Assembly (NCBI RefSeq): GCF_963678635.1
Contig: NC_087066.1
Location: forward strand, 29,517,301 to 29,581,300
DNA: 64,000 bases
Source of the DNA: Symsagittifera roscoffensis
Lineage: Eukaryota > Xenacoelomorpha > Acoela > Convolutidae
Direction: 5' to 3'
Of this stretch, positions 12,336 to 20,916 are shown one piece after another. How positions within the stretch are numbered: the first letter of the stretch is position 1; the number at the start of each line of letters is the position of its first letter. The notes under the pieces are model-generated. The model worked only from the letters and a program-made list of their open reading frames with translations, made no database searches and was not told the origin of the DNA. The position numbers were made by a program, and so were the translations under genes.

Positions 12336-12997
12336 ATAATGCAAAAGAATTGATATCCTGCACCACGCAAATTGTTTTAAAAAGGCTAAAATTTCTATAA
12401 GTGGGAAATTTTGGAAGGTTTTTGCATATATTAGCGGCAAAAACTTTAGGGTCGGACAGTTGAAAGCGAATGTACAAAAATAATCAATTAGAGGGTTTGT
12501 AGGTGGTGAGAGAGTCGAAACCCTCACGGTTCTCGACTCTCCAATCTACCACTTGATGCTGACAATCCACAATCAAAATTAATTCACTTTATTTGAAGTG
12601 ACTTAAATAGTCACATTAAATCCATTTATACCTAATGTTATCAGGTGGAACAGTCTCTTTTTGGTTGAATGGATTAAATAATTTTTATCAATTGCTTAAT
12701 AGTTGTTATAAATACATGTCTTTCACTGCTTATCGAAAACTTTTTATAACAACCCTGATGGTATGCATTAAGCCGACCCTGCATAAACACATTTTAGAAC
12801 TGGCTTCTCTGGAGAGCAGTTTTTGTTTCTGTGTTCTAAATTCAGAAATATAAATTTTTCCGCCTTGTCAATAACGACCAAGAACTACATCCACATTGCT
12901 TCTCGAACATTGAAATCATGATCTGATCTCTCTTGGAAATTCAGGAGATCTGCAATTATCTAATTCACCTTCTTTTAGGTAGGAGCAGATGGCTTTA

Positions 12998-13075
12998 AAT
13001 AAAGTTGCAAATTTTCGTGGTTTCATTCTCGGATCCTTCGAGATACAAGAGAAATCATCCCATTTACCATTCTTA
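12998..13075 (+). repeat. Dispersed ~80 bp repeat, copy 2
   Basis: Second copy of the motif at 12,255-12,335. A third, partial relative ('caaagttgcaaatctcc') is at 14,037-14,055. Confidence 0.6.
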
Positions 13076-14699
13076 AGAAAAACGAGATTATTAAATCAAA
13101 ATCATTAATTCTTTTAATTATAACTTATAAAGATTTATATAAGTTTGGGACAAATTTTTGTGAGGGGCGGTCCAGGTTTTTAGGTTCAATAACCACTTCA
13201 TGTGCTCAAATGTCATTAATCGGGTTAAGATCGGGGCTGTACCTCTCTTGCTACTTCTCTCTTGGAGTGCATTTAGGTGCTGTTATCAGAAAAAAATTAA
13301 GGCTCCTTATGTGATTAATCCACAAAAAATATTTATAGACTTACGTGATCTGGTTTTGACTGTCGTGTTCTATTGAATAGTTTATTTGAAAAAACTACAC
13401 CTGGTTTTCAATTTTTATTTAAATGTTTGAGCATTTAATGAGTTTCAGACTGATTTTTTAATGATAGTTTTGACTGCGCGTGTAATATTTCAGTAGAATC
13501 GCCAATTCTACAAAAGCAGAATTGGTGATTCTATGACCCTTTCAAAATAAAAATTGGAGATTTTGGATGTAAATTTGCCTGTAGTGCGTCATTATGCCTC
13601 TATATATGAACTCTGATATCACTTTACACGCTGAAGTTCTCTTCATTGCTGAAAAAAAGTGATTTTATCAGTTGCCTGGAGTACGGTCTTTTTGTTGTTT
13701 CGCACTTAGTTCTCTCACACACATGTTTTTGTTTTTAAGTATTTTTAGCAGCATCAAAAGGCTCTGCCTCTTAGCATCAACTAGTGCTTGCACATACGTT
13801 TTTGACGCTGAAGCTGTTGAAGGTCATCCATAGTTTTTCAAACGAGTTCTTATTGTCAATCAAAAACCAATTACCAATTGTCTTAGTCTTTCCGATCCGG
13901 CATTGTACGTCCGGATCCCTTAGCATCTTCACTGTACTAGTTTTTTAAAATTTTTTTGGATATTCCGTGCGGTATACTGGCTCTTTAAAAATAGCAAAAA
14001 GCAGATGCAAGATATTTTTTGAAGCAAATGGCTTCAAGCAAAGTTGCAAATCTCCTAGGTTTTGTGACGGGCCTGCGTATTTGGCGACCATGGCAACGGA
14101 TATGGCAACTTGAAACGGATATGTCGCGACCATTGCCTTCAAAAACATGTATATTGAGACTGTTGTGACTCAAAATTGGTGCTGCCGCTTTGCGCGATAG
14201 CAAAAAAATTGAGAAGACTTTGCTAAACCAATGTGGCAATTTTTTGCAGGTTTTTGTTGCGATTTTGCGTGTTTTCTCTTCGTTCTCTCCAACTTAATGA
14301 ACAACTACGCAGAGTTATCAACCCACAAAAATTTCTATATTATAAAAGCGTTATTCTTAGGCAACTCAGATCCTACAAGGAGTGATATTGTGACTGTGGT
14401 AAAGGAATTGGAGGCCGTGCTGAAGTTGAGTGCGTTCCCGTTCAGGTAGTCGACTGCATGTTTGAACAGAAAGGGGTCCTGAACTGTCAGCACCTAAAAC
14501 ACTACATCACTTGTAGAGTAACTCCAACTAGACTTCTTACAACAGAACTCTATTTCTTGGGAATCTTTGACGCTTTTGATGATTTTTAAGCAGTATTAAA
14601 AACATATTGGCCAAAATTTTAAGCGGGCAAGATTTAAAATGAAAAGCTATAAAAAATGACGCTTAGAGCGATTTGATCACACCACTGGCCCACCCAGAT

Positions 14700-14751
14700 A
14701 AAAAAATGCCATTTTTTCTAGCGCGCGCTCCCTCATATTAGTATATACTTG
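14700..14751 (+). mobile_element. Left part of a hAT-MITE-like repeat split by the Polinton
   Basis: The sequence 'gcgcgcgctccc' followed by 'attagtatatacttg' aligns with the MITE at 40,357-40,770 ('gcgcgcgctcccc', 'gttagtatttattgg'). The continuation of the same MITE ('gcctttagaaaaattt') is found immediately after the far end of the Polinton at 33,725. Confidence 0.65.
14746..14751 (+). other. Target site duplication TACTTG (left)
   Basis: The six bases TACTTG precede the left terminal inverted repeat and recur at 33,719-33,724 directly after the right one. Six base pairs is the known Polinton target duplication size. Confidence 0.9.
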
Positions 14752-15020
14752 AGTAGTATGAGGGGCCCACAGGGATCCTTAGGGGGGGGGGGGCAAAATC
14801 ACCTAAAATAGGACGTGGGCGCCTAAGATCCGACGACACCTAAGGGGTCCAAAATTATCTTGTAGTCAGCCGGCATTTTGCTGGTGGATAACAAGATCCT
14901 CACTTGAGGATCCAAATTTTTGGGTGGCCTCCCCGCTGAGGATTTTACCAAGAGTCATATACCCATGTAGCAAATTTCTAGATCCCTGGCGGATAATCAA
15001 AGTAGGATCCTTAAAAAATT
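14752..15020 (+). repeat. Polinton left terminal inverted repeat
   Basis: It is the inverse complement of 33,484-33,718. It starts AGTAGTATGAGGGG, contains a G run, and ends near 'aaagtaggatcctta'. The left copy is ~34 bp longer because of an extra segment around 14,913-14,940 (between 'cacttgaggat' and 'gctgaggatttta'). Internal 'gaggat' words are repeated. Confidence 0.9.
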
Positions 15021-15299
15021 TTTCACCCGATTTATGTTTAGAAAAAAGCATAAATTAGCATTCTTTCGCCCTTTGGTACGTTCGACTTGGAATGCTGCCA
15101 TACTTTTGGAGTGGTTAATAAAACAAAGCAAGTATAGCTTTGGCCAGCATAGTTTTAACGGTCTATTGAATGCTGTAGAGTGTTTCCATGATATAAATGT
15201 ATTAACACTGAAACGTATGTAAACCATAATTACTCACCAAGGTTGCAATCCGGTTGCAGTCGTCGCTGTTACGTCTAGACGATAACGTAAAAGTAAATA

Positions 15300-15662
15300 A
15301 TGGTAAAATTGTTCAATAATGAATTGCGAAAAATGAACTTAATGGGAAGTTGGCATACAAGTGACATTGATTCGGAGCATTTATCTTTCACTGTTTTTTC
15401 AACTGGGTGTCAAATAAAAAACGAATACATTCACAATCGTCATATAGATTTCGTGTCGAGAGCCAAAGAAATTGCAAATAGAGAATATGCAGAAAGTTGT
15501 AAAGAACAGTTTTATCTGGATGAGCTTTTACAAATAACGTGGTGTATATACGCAAAACATAAATATGGAAAAGCAACTGACTTGACCTTTGCTACCTATG
15601 AAAATATCTTTGATTATTCATTTGATTTCAACTCAATGATGATTGAGAAAGTGCTGGAGTGA
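15300..15662 (+). CDS. Unrecognised Polinton ORF, 120 codons
   Basis: The ATG at 15,300 begins MVKLFNNELRKMNLMGSW and the frame is intact to TGA at 15,660. The protein is mixed alpha/beta in look, with several aromatic residues, no membrane segment and no recognised motif. It is the first ORF inside the left terminal repeat, on the same strand as the early module. I do not recognise it; being intact among broken neighbours argues it is either recent or a chance ORF. Confidence 0.45.
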   Translation: MVKLFNNELRKMNLMGSWHTSDIDSEHLSFTVFSTGCQIKNEYIHNRHIDFVSRAKEIANREYAESCKEQFYLDELLQITWCIYAKHKYGKATDLTFATYENIFDYSFDFNSMMIEKVLE

Positions 15663-15831
15663 AAAAAACGACTTTGTTTTAATTAACTTTCAAAGTATCA
15701 AAAACTTCCGGTAGTTTATCTAAATATATACCATCGAGATATTTGTCTAAGTAAATGGTATCTGGAAGGTTACTTTCATTTCCATTGGCTTGAAATTAAG
15801 GAGGTCGGAGAAATGTTACCAAAAATTAAAA

Positions 15832-16270
15832 ATGAAATTGGAAAAACGAACTGTAACTTCAACGGACTTGGAAATTATCCATGAGATATTTATTACTTTG
15901 AAAAAAACGTATCCAGAAAACACCAACCGTCGGAATCAATTTTTAGCTGCATGTTCCTTATTCTTCTTCTCGACTACTAACGATATAAACTAAGACGTTG
16001 CTATCAAGCTGAGACCTTATGGTGGACTAATCGGGATAGAAAATTCTTCGTTAGACAATAATTTAAGTGATTCAAAAATTTTACGAATGCATGCTATTTT
16101 ACACGATGCCGCCGGTTTTGTCCGCGAAGTTTATAACACTGGTCCCACATACTGCTTTGTTTTACCATGGAATTGCAACAGTAGTCTGATTGGTCATTTG
16201 AGTGGAATTACGTTTTGTTTGTATATCAAACTGAGGAAACCGAAACTCTACCATTTATTAGAATGCTGAA
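15832..16270 (+). pseudogene. Unrecognised Polinton early ORF with one internal stop
   Basis: The reading starts at ATG 15,832 and runs in one frame, apart from TAA at 15,991-15,993, to about 16,210. The next ORF then begins in another frame. The translation contains NRRNQFLAACSLFFFS, RPYGGLIGI and HAILHDAAGFVREVYN. It may be the N-terminal part of the nuclease-like ORF that follows, since the frames overlap at 16,207-16,270 and a single indel would join them. No domain is recognised. Confidence 0.45.
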
Positions 16271-16835
16271 GGAAAGATCAGTTGTGTTGGATTTTGAGGG
16301 ATTTCGACACCAGAAAAACACATTTATAGTAAAAGATTTAGCTATAACCACTTCCGACTACAGTGATTCCCTAATCTTTCTACCTCCAGTTAATTTCAAT
16401 TCCCTTCCAAAATCTGAACAAAAAGCCTACAACTGGCTGACAAATTATTTGCACGGACTTCATTGGGATAGCGGTGATTATTTATACCTGAATTTGAACC
16501 AAATAATTCAAAGTTTTGTCTGAAGAAACCCCAACGCTATATTCTACGCCAAAAGAAAAGAAAAAGCTGATTTTTTATCCAAATACTTAGACCGCAAAGT
16601 TGTGAACCTTGACGATTTGGGCTGTCCACGAGTCGAACAATTATTTTTCAAGAATTTTGTGAATTGTAACAAACACCTACCGCACCATAACTCTAAACAT
16701 CATTGCGCATTAAAAAAGTCGAAAGCGTTCTATGATTGGTTGAAAAATGAGTGTCAACAACGAGCGTCAGGGGAAAGTGGAGACATACATATCTCCAAAT
16801 TCAGTTCTTTGTTCTTGGATGACACCAGAGAGTAA
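16215..16835 (+). pseudogene. DFEG-motif ORF, possible 3'-5' exonuclease-like protein (copy 1)
   Basis: One frame from 16,215 to TAA at 16,833-16,835 is interrupted only by TGA at 16,521-16,523, where copy 3 has a leucine codon. It contains VVLDFEGFRHQKN, a DLAITTSDY block and the well-conserved HGLHWDSGDY, then a Cys/His-containing C-terminal part. An acidic D-x-E at the start of a beta strand followed by a later H-x5-D pattern suggests a DEDD-type exonuclease fold. That is inference; the ORF type recurs in animal Polintons and related viruses. The last ~90 bases overlap the next ORF in a different frame. Confidence 0.5.
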
Positions 16836-17091
16836 CATAAAGATTTCATTGACCAGGATTGAACGCATTGATTGTAGAGGCCAAGTAGTTCAACGAAAAG
16901 AACAAGTTACACTTTCTGAAGAAGAGTTATGCACCTTGAGGAGGTTCTTCCCCGTGATTGACCAATTCATCTACTTTCAACGATTCAAATACATCAGTAA
17001 TGTTACCCAGCAAGCGCGGTCTTTGTCTTCCCAAGCTAGTGTTAGTGCCCAAACGTCAACCAGGAGTTCAAATGGATCTAACCAGCAGTGA
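16747..17091 (+). CDS. Small ORF with possible PC4-like fold (copy 1)
   Basis: An intact 114-codon ORF starts at ATG 16,747 (MSVNNERQG), overlapping the nuclease-like ORF by 89 bases in another frame. The middle part (NIKISLTRIERIDCRGQVV, KEQVTLSEEELCTLRRFF) has the strand-strand-helix pattern of PC4-type single-strand DNA-binding domains. The Ser/Thr-rich tail looks disordered. Copies at 17,971 and 19,063 are also open over the full length. A role in transcription or DNA binding would fit; the family call is tentative. Confidence 0.5.
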   Translation: MSVNNERQGKVETYISPNSVLCSWMTPESNIKISLTRIERIDCRGQVVQRKEQVTLSEEELCTLRRFFPVIDQFIYFQRFKYISNVTQQARSLSSQASVSAQTSTRSSNGSNQQ

Positions 17092-17278
17092 ACTACCCAA
17101 TGAGATTCAAAAAATAATAAGAGAAGATTCTGTGAAGAAAATTGTGTATCATGCCAAAACTGATCATGTCCCAGCCAATTATGTTTTGGAAATGCACTAT
17201 GATTTTGATGATGATAACAAACCAAGTGTCTATACAGGTTATACATGATATGAAATTTATTATTGTTCAGATGCTTAA
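17072..17278 (+). pseudogene. Small acidic ORF (copy 1, ended early by TGA)
   Basis: The ATG at 17,072 begins MDLTSSELPNEIQKIIRED. The frame overlaps the end of the PC4-like ORF by 20 bases. In copy 1 a TGA at 17,246-17,248 replaces the CGA (Arg) seen in copies 2 and 3. The protein (~68 residues) has an Asp-rich DFDDDNK run and no recognised domain. Confidence 0.45.
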
Positions 17279-17353
17279 TTAATTTTTTTAAAAAATATAT
17301 ATATATTTTTTTCTGCAAGCTCGAGAGTGAGAGAAAGCGGTAGGGAAATTGAA

Positions 17354-17632
17354 ATGAATAACACAGTAGTTGACGAGATTGATGGAACTATAGTTACCGA
17401 TTTTGTGTATGAGGAAAATAATACGGAGAAAAAATCATGGACATTTTGCAATAATGTGACTGTACCACGGTCTGAAGTAGTTTTCATGTCACAAATGGTG
17501 TTAATTCCAATTTTATTGGCTTTTTGTATCTTTAAACTTTCATTAACGCAGTTAACTTGTGAAGAAACCTCAGTTTGGTTCTCAATATTATCGGGTTCAG
17601 TTGGTTATGTATTACCAAGTCCACGAATATGA
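17354..17632 (+). CDS. Small single-pass membrane protein (copy 1)
   Basis: The 92-codon ORF starts MNNTVVDEIDGT. It has a hydrophilic N-terminus, a C/N-rich middle, one hydrophobic segment (about residues 45-62, MVLIPILLAFCIFKLSL) and a conserved-looking end (CEETSVWFSIL, then GYVLPSPR). This short ORF immediately upstream of the ATPase is a pattern I recognise from animal Polintons. Its TGA overlaps the ATPase ATG (ATGA). Copy 1 is intact; copy 3 carries a TAG. Confidence 0.6.
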   Translation: MNNTVVDEIDGTIVTDFVYEENNTEKKSWTFCNNVTVPRSEVVFMSQMVLIPILLAFCIFKLSLTQLTCEETSVWFSILSGSVGYVLPSPRI

Positions 17633-17858
17633 ATAAAGTTATTGATACATCTACGAGACTATTTTTGGCCATCGTGGGCCTCTCGGGTTCTGGAAAAACG
17701 GAGCTGATATTCAAGTTGTTGAAAGGAAAAAGGTTTTATCCCAAATTTCAAAGAGCCATATACGTTTACAAAGAGATTCAGCCTATTTATAGTGACAAAA
17801 TCCAATACCCACAGCATTGATCTAACTTTCAAAAAATTCAATGGCTTTGACAGTTTGC
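17629..17858 (+). pseudogene. Packaging ATPase N-terminal fragment (copy 1)
   Basis: It starts at ATG 17,629 and contains the Walker A region as GLSGSGKTE, where copy 3 has GPSGSGKTE. A stop comes at 17,818-17,820. Homology to the full ATPase continues to 17,858 in a shifted frame and is then cut by the duplication junction. No Walker B is present, so it is non-functional. Confidence 0.8.
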
Positions 17859-18059
17859 GAACAATTATATTTCAAGAATTTTGTGAATTGTAACAAACAC
17901 CTACCGCACCATAACTCTAAAAATAAAGGCGCATTAAAAAAGTCGAAAGCGTTCTATGATTGGTTGAAAAATGAGTGTAAACAACGATCGTCAGGGGAAA
18001 GTGGAGACATACATATCTCCAAATTCAGTTCTTTGTTCTTGGATGACACCAGAGAGTAA
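17859..18059 (+). pseudogene. DFEG-motif ORF C-terminal fragment (copy 2)
   Basis: Only the C-terminal ~65 codons of the nuclease-like ORF are present, open to TAA at 18,057-18,059, with the same Cys/His block as the other copies. Truncated at the junction. Confidence 0.7.
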
Positions 18060-18315
18060 CATAAAGATTTCATTGACCAGGGTTGAACGGATTGATTGTA
18101 GAGGCCAAGTAGTTCAACGAAAAGAACAAGTTACACTTTCTGAAGAACAGTTGTGCACCTTGAGGAGGTTCTTCCCCGTGATTGACCAATTCATCTACTT
18201 TCAACGATTCAAATACATCAGTAATGTTACCCAGCAAGCGCGGTCTTTGTCTTCCCAAGCTAGTGTTAGTGCCCAAACGTCAACCAGGAGTTCAAATGGA
18301 TCTAACCAGCAGTGA
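17971..18315 (+). CDS. Small ORF with possible PC4-like fold (copy 2)
   Basis: Intact 114 codons. It differs from copies 1 and 3 by only a few residues (for example MSVNNDRQG and EEQLCTL). It keeps its frame even though the overlapping nuclease ORF here is a truncated fragment. Confidence 0.5.
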   Translation: MSVNNDRQGKVETYISPNSVLCSWMTPESNIKISLTRVERIDCRGQVVQRKEQVTLSEEQLCTLRRFFPVIDQFIYFQRFKYISNVTQQARSLSSQASVSAQTSTRSSNGSNQQ

Positions 18316-18502
18316 ACTACCCAATGAGATTCAAAAAATAATAAGAGAAGATTCTGTGAAGAAAATTGTGTATCATGCCAAAACTGATCATGTCCCAGCC
18401 AATTATGTTTTGGAAATGCACTATGATTTTGATGATGATAAAAAACCAAGTGTCTATACAGGTTATACACGATATGAAATTTATTATTGTTCAGATGCTT
18501 AA
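18296..18502 (+). CDS. Small acidic ORF (copy 2, intact)
   Basis: MDLTSSELPNEIQKIIRED to the shared YYCSDA end, open over its full length (68 codons) with Arg where copy 1 has a stop. Function unknown. Confidence 0.45.
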   Translation: MDLTSSELPNEIQKIIREDSVKKIVYHAKTDHVPANYVLEMHYDFDDDKKPSVYTGYTRYEIYYCSDA

Positions 18503-18529
18503 TTAATTTTTTTAAATTACTTAATTACG

Positions 18530-19151
18530 TTTTGTTTGTATATCAAACTAAGGAAACCGAAACTCTACCATTTATTAGAATGCTGAAGGAAAGATCAGTT
18601 GTGTTGGATTTTGAGGGATTTCGACACCAGAAAAACTCATTTATAGTAAAGAATTAGCTATAACCACTTCCGACTACAGTGATTCCCTAATCTTTCTACC
18701 TCCAGTTAATTTCAATTCCCTTCCAAAATCTGAACAAAAAGCCTACAACTGGCTGACAAATTATTTGCACGGACTTCATTGGGATAGCGGTGATTATTTA
18801 TACCTGAATTTGAACCAAATCATTCGAAGTTTTTTCTTAAGAAACCCCAATGCTATATTCTACGCCAAAAGAAAAGAAAAAGCTGATTTTTTATCCAAAT
18901 ACTTAGACCGCAAAGTTGTGAACCTTGACGATTTGGGCTGTCCACGAGTCGAACAATTATATTTCAAGAATTTTGTGAATTGTAACAAACACCTACCGCA
19001 CCATAACTCTAAAAATCATTGCGCATTAAAAAAGTCGAAAGCGTTCTATGATTGGTTGAAAAATGAGTGTCAACAACGAGCGTCAGGGGAAAGTGGAGAC
19101 ATACATATCTCCAAATTCAGTTCTTTGTTCTTGGATGACACCAGAGAGTAA
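18530..19151 (+). pseudogene. DFEG-motif ORF (copy 3), one frameshift
   Basis: Homologous to 16,215-16,835. A deletion in the A-rich stretch near 18,647 shifts the frame just after the DFEG motif. From ~18,650 to TAA at 19,149-19,151 the frame is intact, including HGLHWDSGDY and the leucine codon that is a stop in copy 1. Confidence 0.5.
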
Positions 19152-19407
19152 CATAAAGATTTCATTGACCAGGATTGAACGCATTGATTCTAGAGGCCAA
19201 GTAGTTCAACGAAAAGAACAAGTTACACTTTCTGAAGAAGAGTTGTGCACCTTGATGAGGTTCTTCCCCGTGATTGACCAATTCATCTACTTTCAACGAT
19301 TCAAATACATCAGTAATGTTACCCAGCAAGCGCGGTCTTTGTCTTCCCAAACTAGTGTTAGTGCCCAAACGTCAACCAGGAGTTCAAATGGATCTAACCA
19401 GCAGTGA
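19063..19407 (+). CDS. Small ORF with possible PC4-like fold (copy 3)
   Basis: Third intact 114-codon copy, with minor substitutions (IDSRGQ, LMRFF, SQTSVS). See copy 1 for the fold argument. Confidence 0.5.
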   Translation: MSVNNERQGKVETYISPNSVLCSWMTPESNIKISLTRIERIDSRGQVVQRKEQVTLSEEELCTLMRFFPVIDQFIYFQRFKYISNVTQQARSLSSQTSVSAQTSTRSSNGSNQQ

Positions 19408-19594
19408 ACTACCCAATGAGATTCAAAAAATAATAAGAGAAGATTCTGTGAAGAAAATTGTGTATCATGCCAAAACTGATCATGTCCCAGCCAATTATGT
19501 TTTGGAAATGCACTATGATTTTGATGATGATAAAAAACCGAGTGTCTATACAGGTTATACACGATATGAATATTATTATTGTTCAGATGCTTAA
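19388..19594 (+). CDS. Small acidic ORF (copy 3, intact)
   Basis: Full-length 68-codon copy, ending YYCSDA, overlapping the PC4-like ORF end by 20 bases. Function unknown. Confidence 0.45.
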   Translation: MDLTSSELPNEIQKIIREDSVKKIVYHAKTDHVPANYVLEMHYDFDDDKKPSVYTGYTRYEYYYCSDA

Positions 19595-19670
19595 TTAATT
19601 TTTTTTTTAAATAAATATATATTTTTTTTCTGCAAGCTCGAGAGTGAGAGAAAGCGGTAGGGAAATTGAA

Positions 19671-19949
19671 ATGAATAACACAGTAGTTGACGAGACTGAT
19701 GGAACTATAGTTACCAATTTTGTGTATGAGGAAAATCATACGGAGAAAAAATCATAGAAATTTTGCAATAATGTGGCTGTACCACGGTCTGAAGTAGTTT
19801 TTATGTCACAAATGGTGTTAATTCTGATTTTATTGGCTTTTTGTATCTTTAAACTTTCATTAACGCAGTTAACTTGTGAAGAAACCTCAGTTTGGTTCTC
19901 AATATTATCGGGTTTAGTTGGTTATGTATTACCAAATCCACGAATATGA
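19671..19949 (+). pseudogene. Small membrane protein (copy 3) with TAG
   Basis: Homologous to 17,354-17,632. A TAG at ~19,755 replaces the Trp codon of copy 1. The rest, including the hydrophobic segment and GYVLP end, is open, and its TGA overlaps the ATPase ATG at 19,946. Confidence 0.6.
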
Positions 19950-20678
19950 ATAAAGTTATTGATACATCTACGAGACTATTTTTGGCCATCGTGGGCCCCT
20001 CGGGTTCTGGAAAAACGGAGCTGATATTCAAGTTGTTGAAAGAAAAAACATTTTATCCCAAATTTCAAAGAGCCATATACTTTTACAAAGAAATTCAGCC
20101 TATTTATAGTGACAAAATCCAATACCTACCATATTGATCTAACTTTCATAAAATTCAATGGCTTTGACAGTTTGCGAAACCTTGAAAACATTCTTCTAGT
20201 TTTTGATGATTCATGCGAAGAAATCTATAACGATAGAGATTTTGTCAAACTTGCAACAGCAGGAAGACACCGAGGACTAGATGTAATATATGTTAAACAC
20301 AATTTGTTCCAACAAAGCAGATGGTCTCGAACAATTGATTTAAACATATCACACATCATTCTGTTCAAATCACCTCGTGATATTCAGCAACTTGATCATC
20401 TTGGAAGACAATTGAACAACACTAAGTTTTTGAGAAACTGTTATCAGCTCGCTACAAAAAGCACATACGGTCATCTTTTAATCGACTTGGATCCGCGTAC
20501 ATCCGATTGCTTGAGATATTGGAGATATTGTTCAAATATTACACCACCTGGTCCCTCAATTTTCTACTTACCAATAAATCAGGCAGAGGTTACACCTCTC
20601 ACAAATGAACGCGAAAAAGTTATCTATTCTGCAGCACATGGTACAATTGAATCCCACCCAGCTCCGAAGCTTCATTAG
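19946..20678 (+). pseudogene. Polinton packaging ATPase (A32/FtsK-HerA type), one frameshift
   Basis: It would power packaging of the genome into capsids. The Walker A motif GPSGSGKTE lies ~17 residues from the ATG (Lys at 20,009-20,011). Walker B is ILLVFDDSCEE, followed by the family block FVKLATAGRHRGLDVIYVKH and the sensor-like ISHIILFKSPRDI. A frameshift near 20,130 separates the Walker A part from the rest. After it the frame is open for ~180 codons to TAG. Length (~240 residues) suits the family. The start overlaps the membrane ORF stop (ATGA), suggesting linked expression. Confidence 0.92.
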
Positions 20679-20913
20679 AAAAACAACAAATCCTCGAATT
20701 ATTTCAGTTATATGTGAATGTTTGCTCAATGTAGTCAATTGCAATGTATCTGTTAATATTCCAAACATTGAAAATTTCGAAGTGGTATACAAACTTTTAA
20801 TCAGCCCAAAAACAAAACTTGAACGAAAACGAGCAATTATTCTAACGAAACAAGGTTTCAACTTGATCAGACTGATACTTTACTTCTTCTACAGATACTT
20901 ATCATCAGCATAA
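20605..20913 (+). CDS. Small basic Polinton protein
   Basis: An intact 102-codon ORF starts at ATG 20,605, overlapping the ATPase end by 74 bases. It contains RIISVICECLLNVVNCNV, then a helical, Lys/Arg-rich half (KTKLERKRAIILTKQGF) and a hydrophobic C-terminal segment. Small proteins with an 'ICEC-LN-' block and basic second half are a common companion of animal Polinton ATPase/integrase genes. They may be core or DNA-binding proteins, but the function is not established as far as I know. Confidence 0.6.
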   Translation: MNAKKLSILQHMVQLNPTQLRSFIRKTTNPRIISVICECLLNVVNCNVSVNIPNIENFEVVYKLLISPKTKLERKRAIILTKQGFNLIRLILYFFYRYLSSA

Positions 20914-20916
20914 AAT

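Larger units (their letters stand above)
10911..14699. other. Intergenic, no supported gene; short dispersed repeats
   Basis: ORFs here are short and overlap on both strands without recognisable motifs. Two copies of an ~80 bp motif (12,255-12,335 and 12,998-13,075, 'aaagttgcaaatttt' followed by 'attctcggatcc' and 'gatacaagagaaatcatcc') and a shorter relative near 14,037 are visible. An imperfect ~25 bp hairpin lies at 12,500-12,553. Confidence 0.5.
16207..17858 (+). repeat. Early-module segment, copy 1 of a partial triplication
   Basis: The segment runs from 'attacgttttgtttg' through the nuclease-like, PC4-like, small, membrane and ATPase-start ORFs. It breaks off inside the ATPase gene at 'cagtttgcgaa'. 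At that point it joins copy 2, which starts mid-way in the nuclease ORF; the shared bases at the junction are CGAA. Confidence 0.9.
17859..18523 (+). repeat. Early-module segment, copy 2 (short)
   Basis: It begins inside the nuclease-like ORF ('gaacaattatatttcaag'), covers the PC4-like and small acidic ORFs, and ends in the T-rich tract after them. There it joins copy 3 near 'aaattacttaattacg'. It matches copy 1 with a fixed offset of 1,224 and copy 3 with 1,092. Confidence 0.9.
18524..20680 (+). repeat. Early-module segment, copy 3 (continues into full ATPase)
   Basis: This is the longest copy. It contains the nuclease-like ORF from near its start, the PC4-like, small and membrane ORFs, and the complete ATPase gene. 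It is probably the ancestral arrangement, because it alone connects to the downstream genes. Confidence 0.85.

Noticed and set aside
12174-12527. 117-codon minus-strand ORF
   Set aside because: It overlaps the dispersed ~80 bp repeat (the FATL-type peptide recurs at other repeat copies in other frames) and has no domain; translated repeat DNA.
13985-14239. 84-codon minus-strand ORF
   Set aside because: It shares the repeat-derived peptide with the ORF above and overlaps another open frame; no independent support.
19293-19739. 148-codon minus-strand ORF opposite the PC4-like copy 3
   Set aside because: The same shadow frame appears opposite all three copies (16,977-17,318 and 18,201-18,470) and reflects the duplicated sequence, not a gene.
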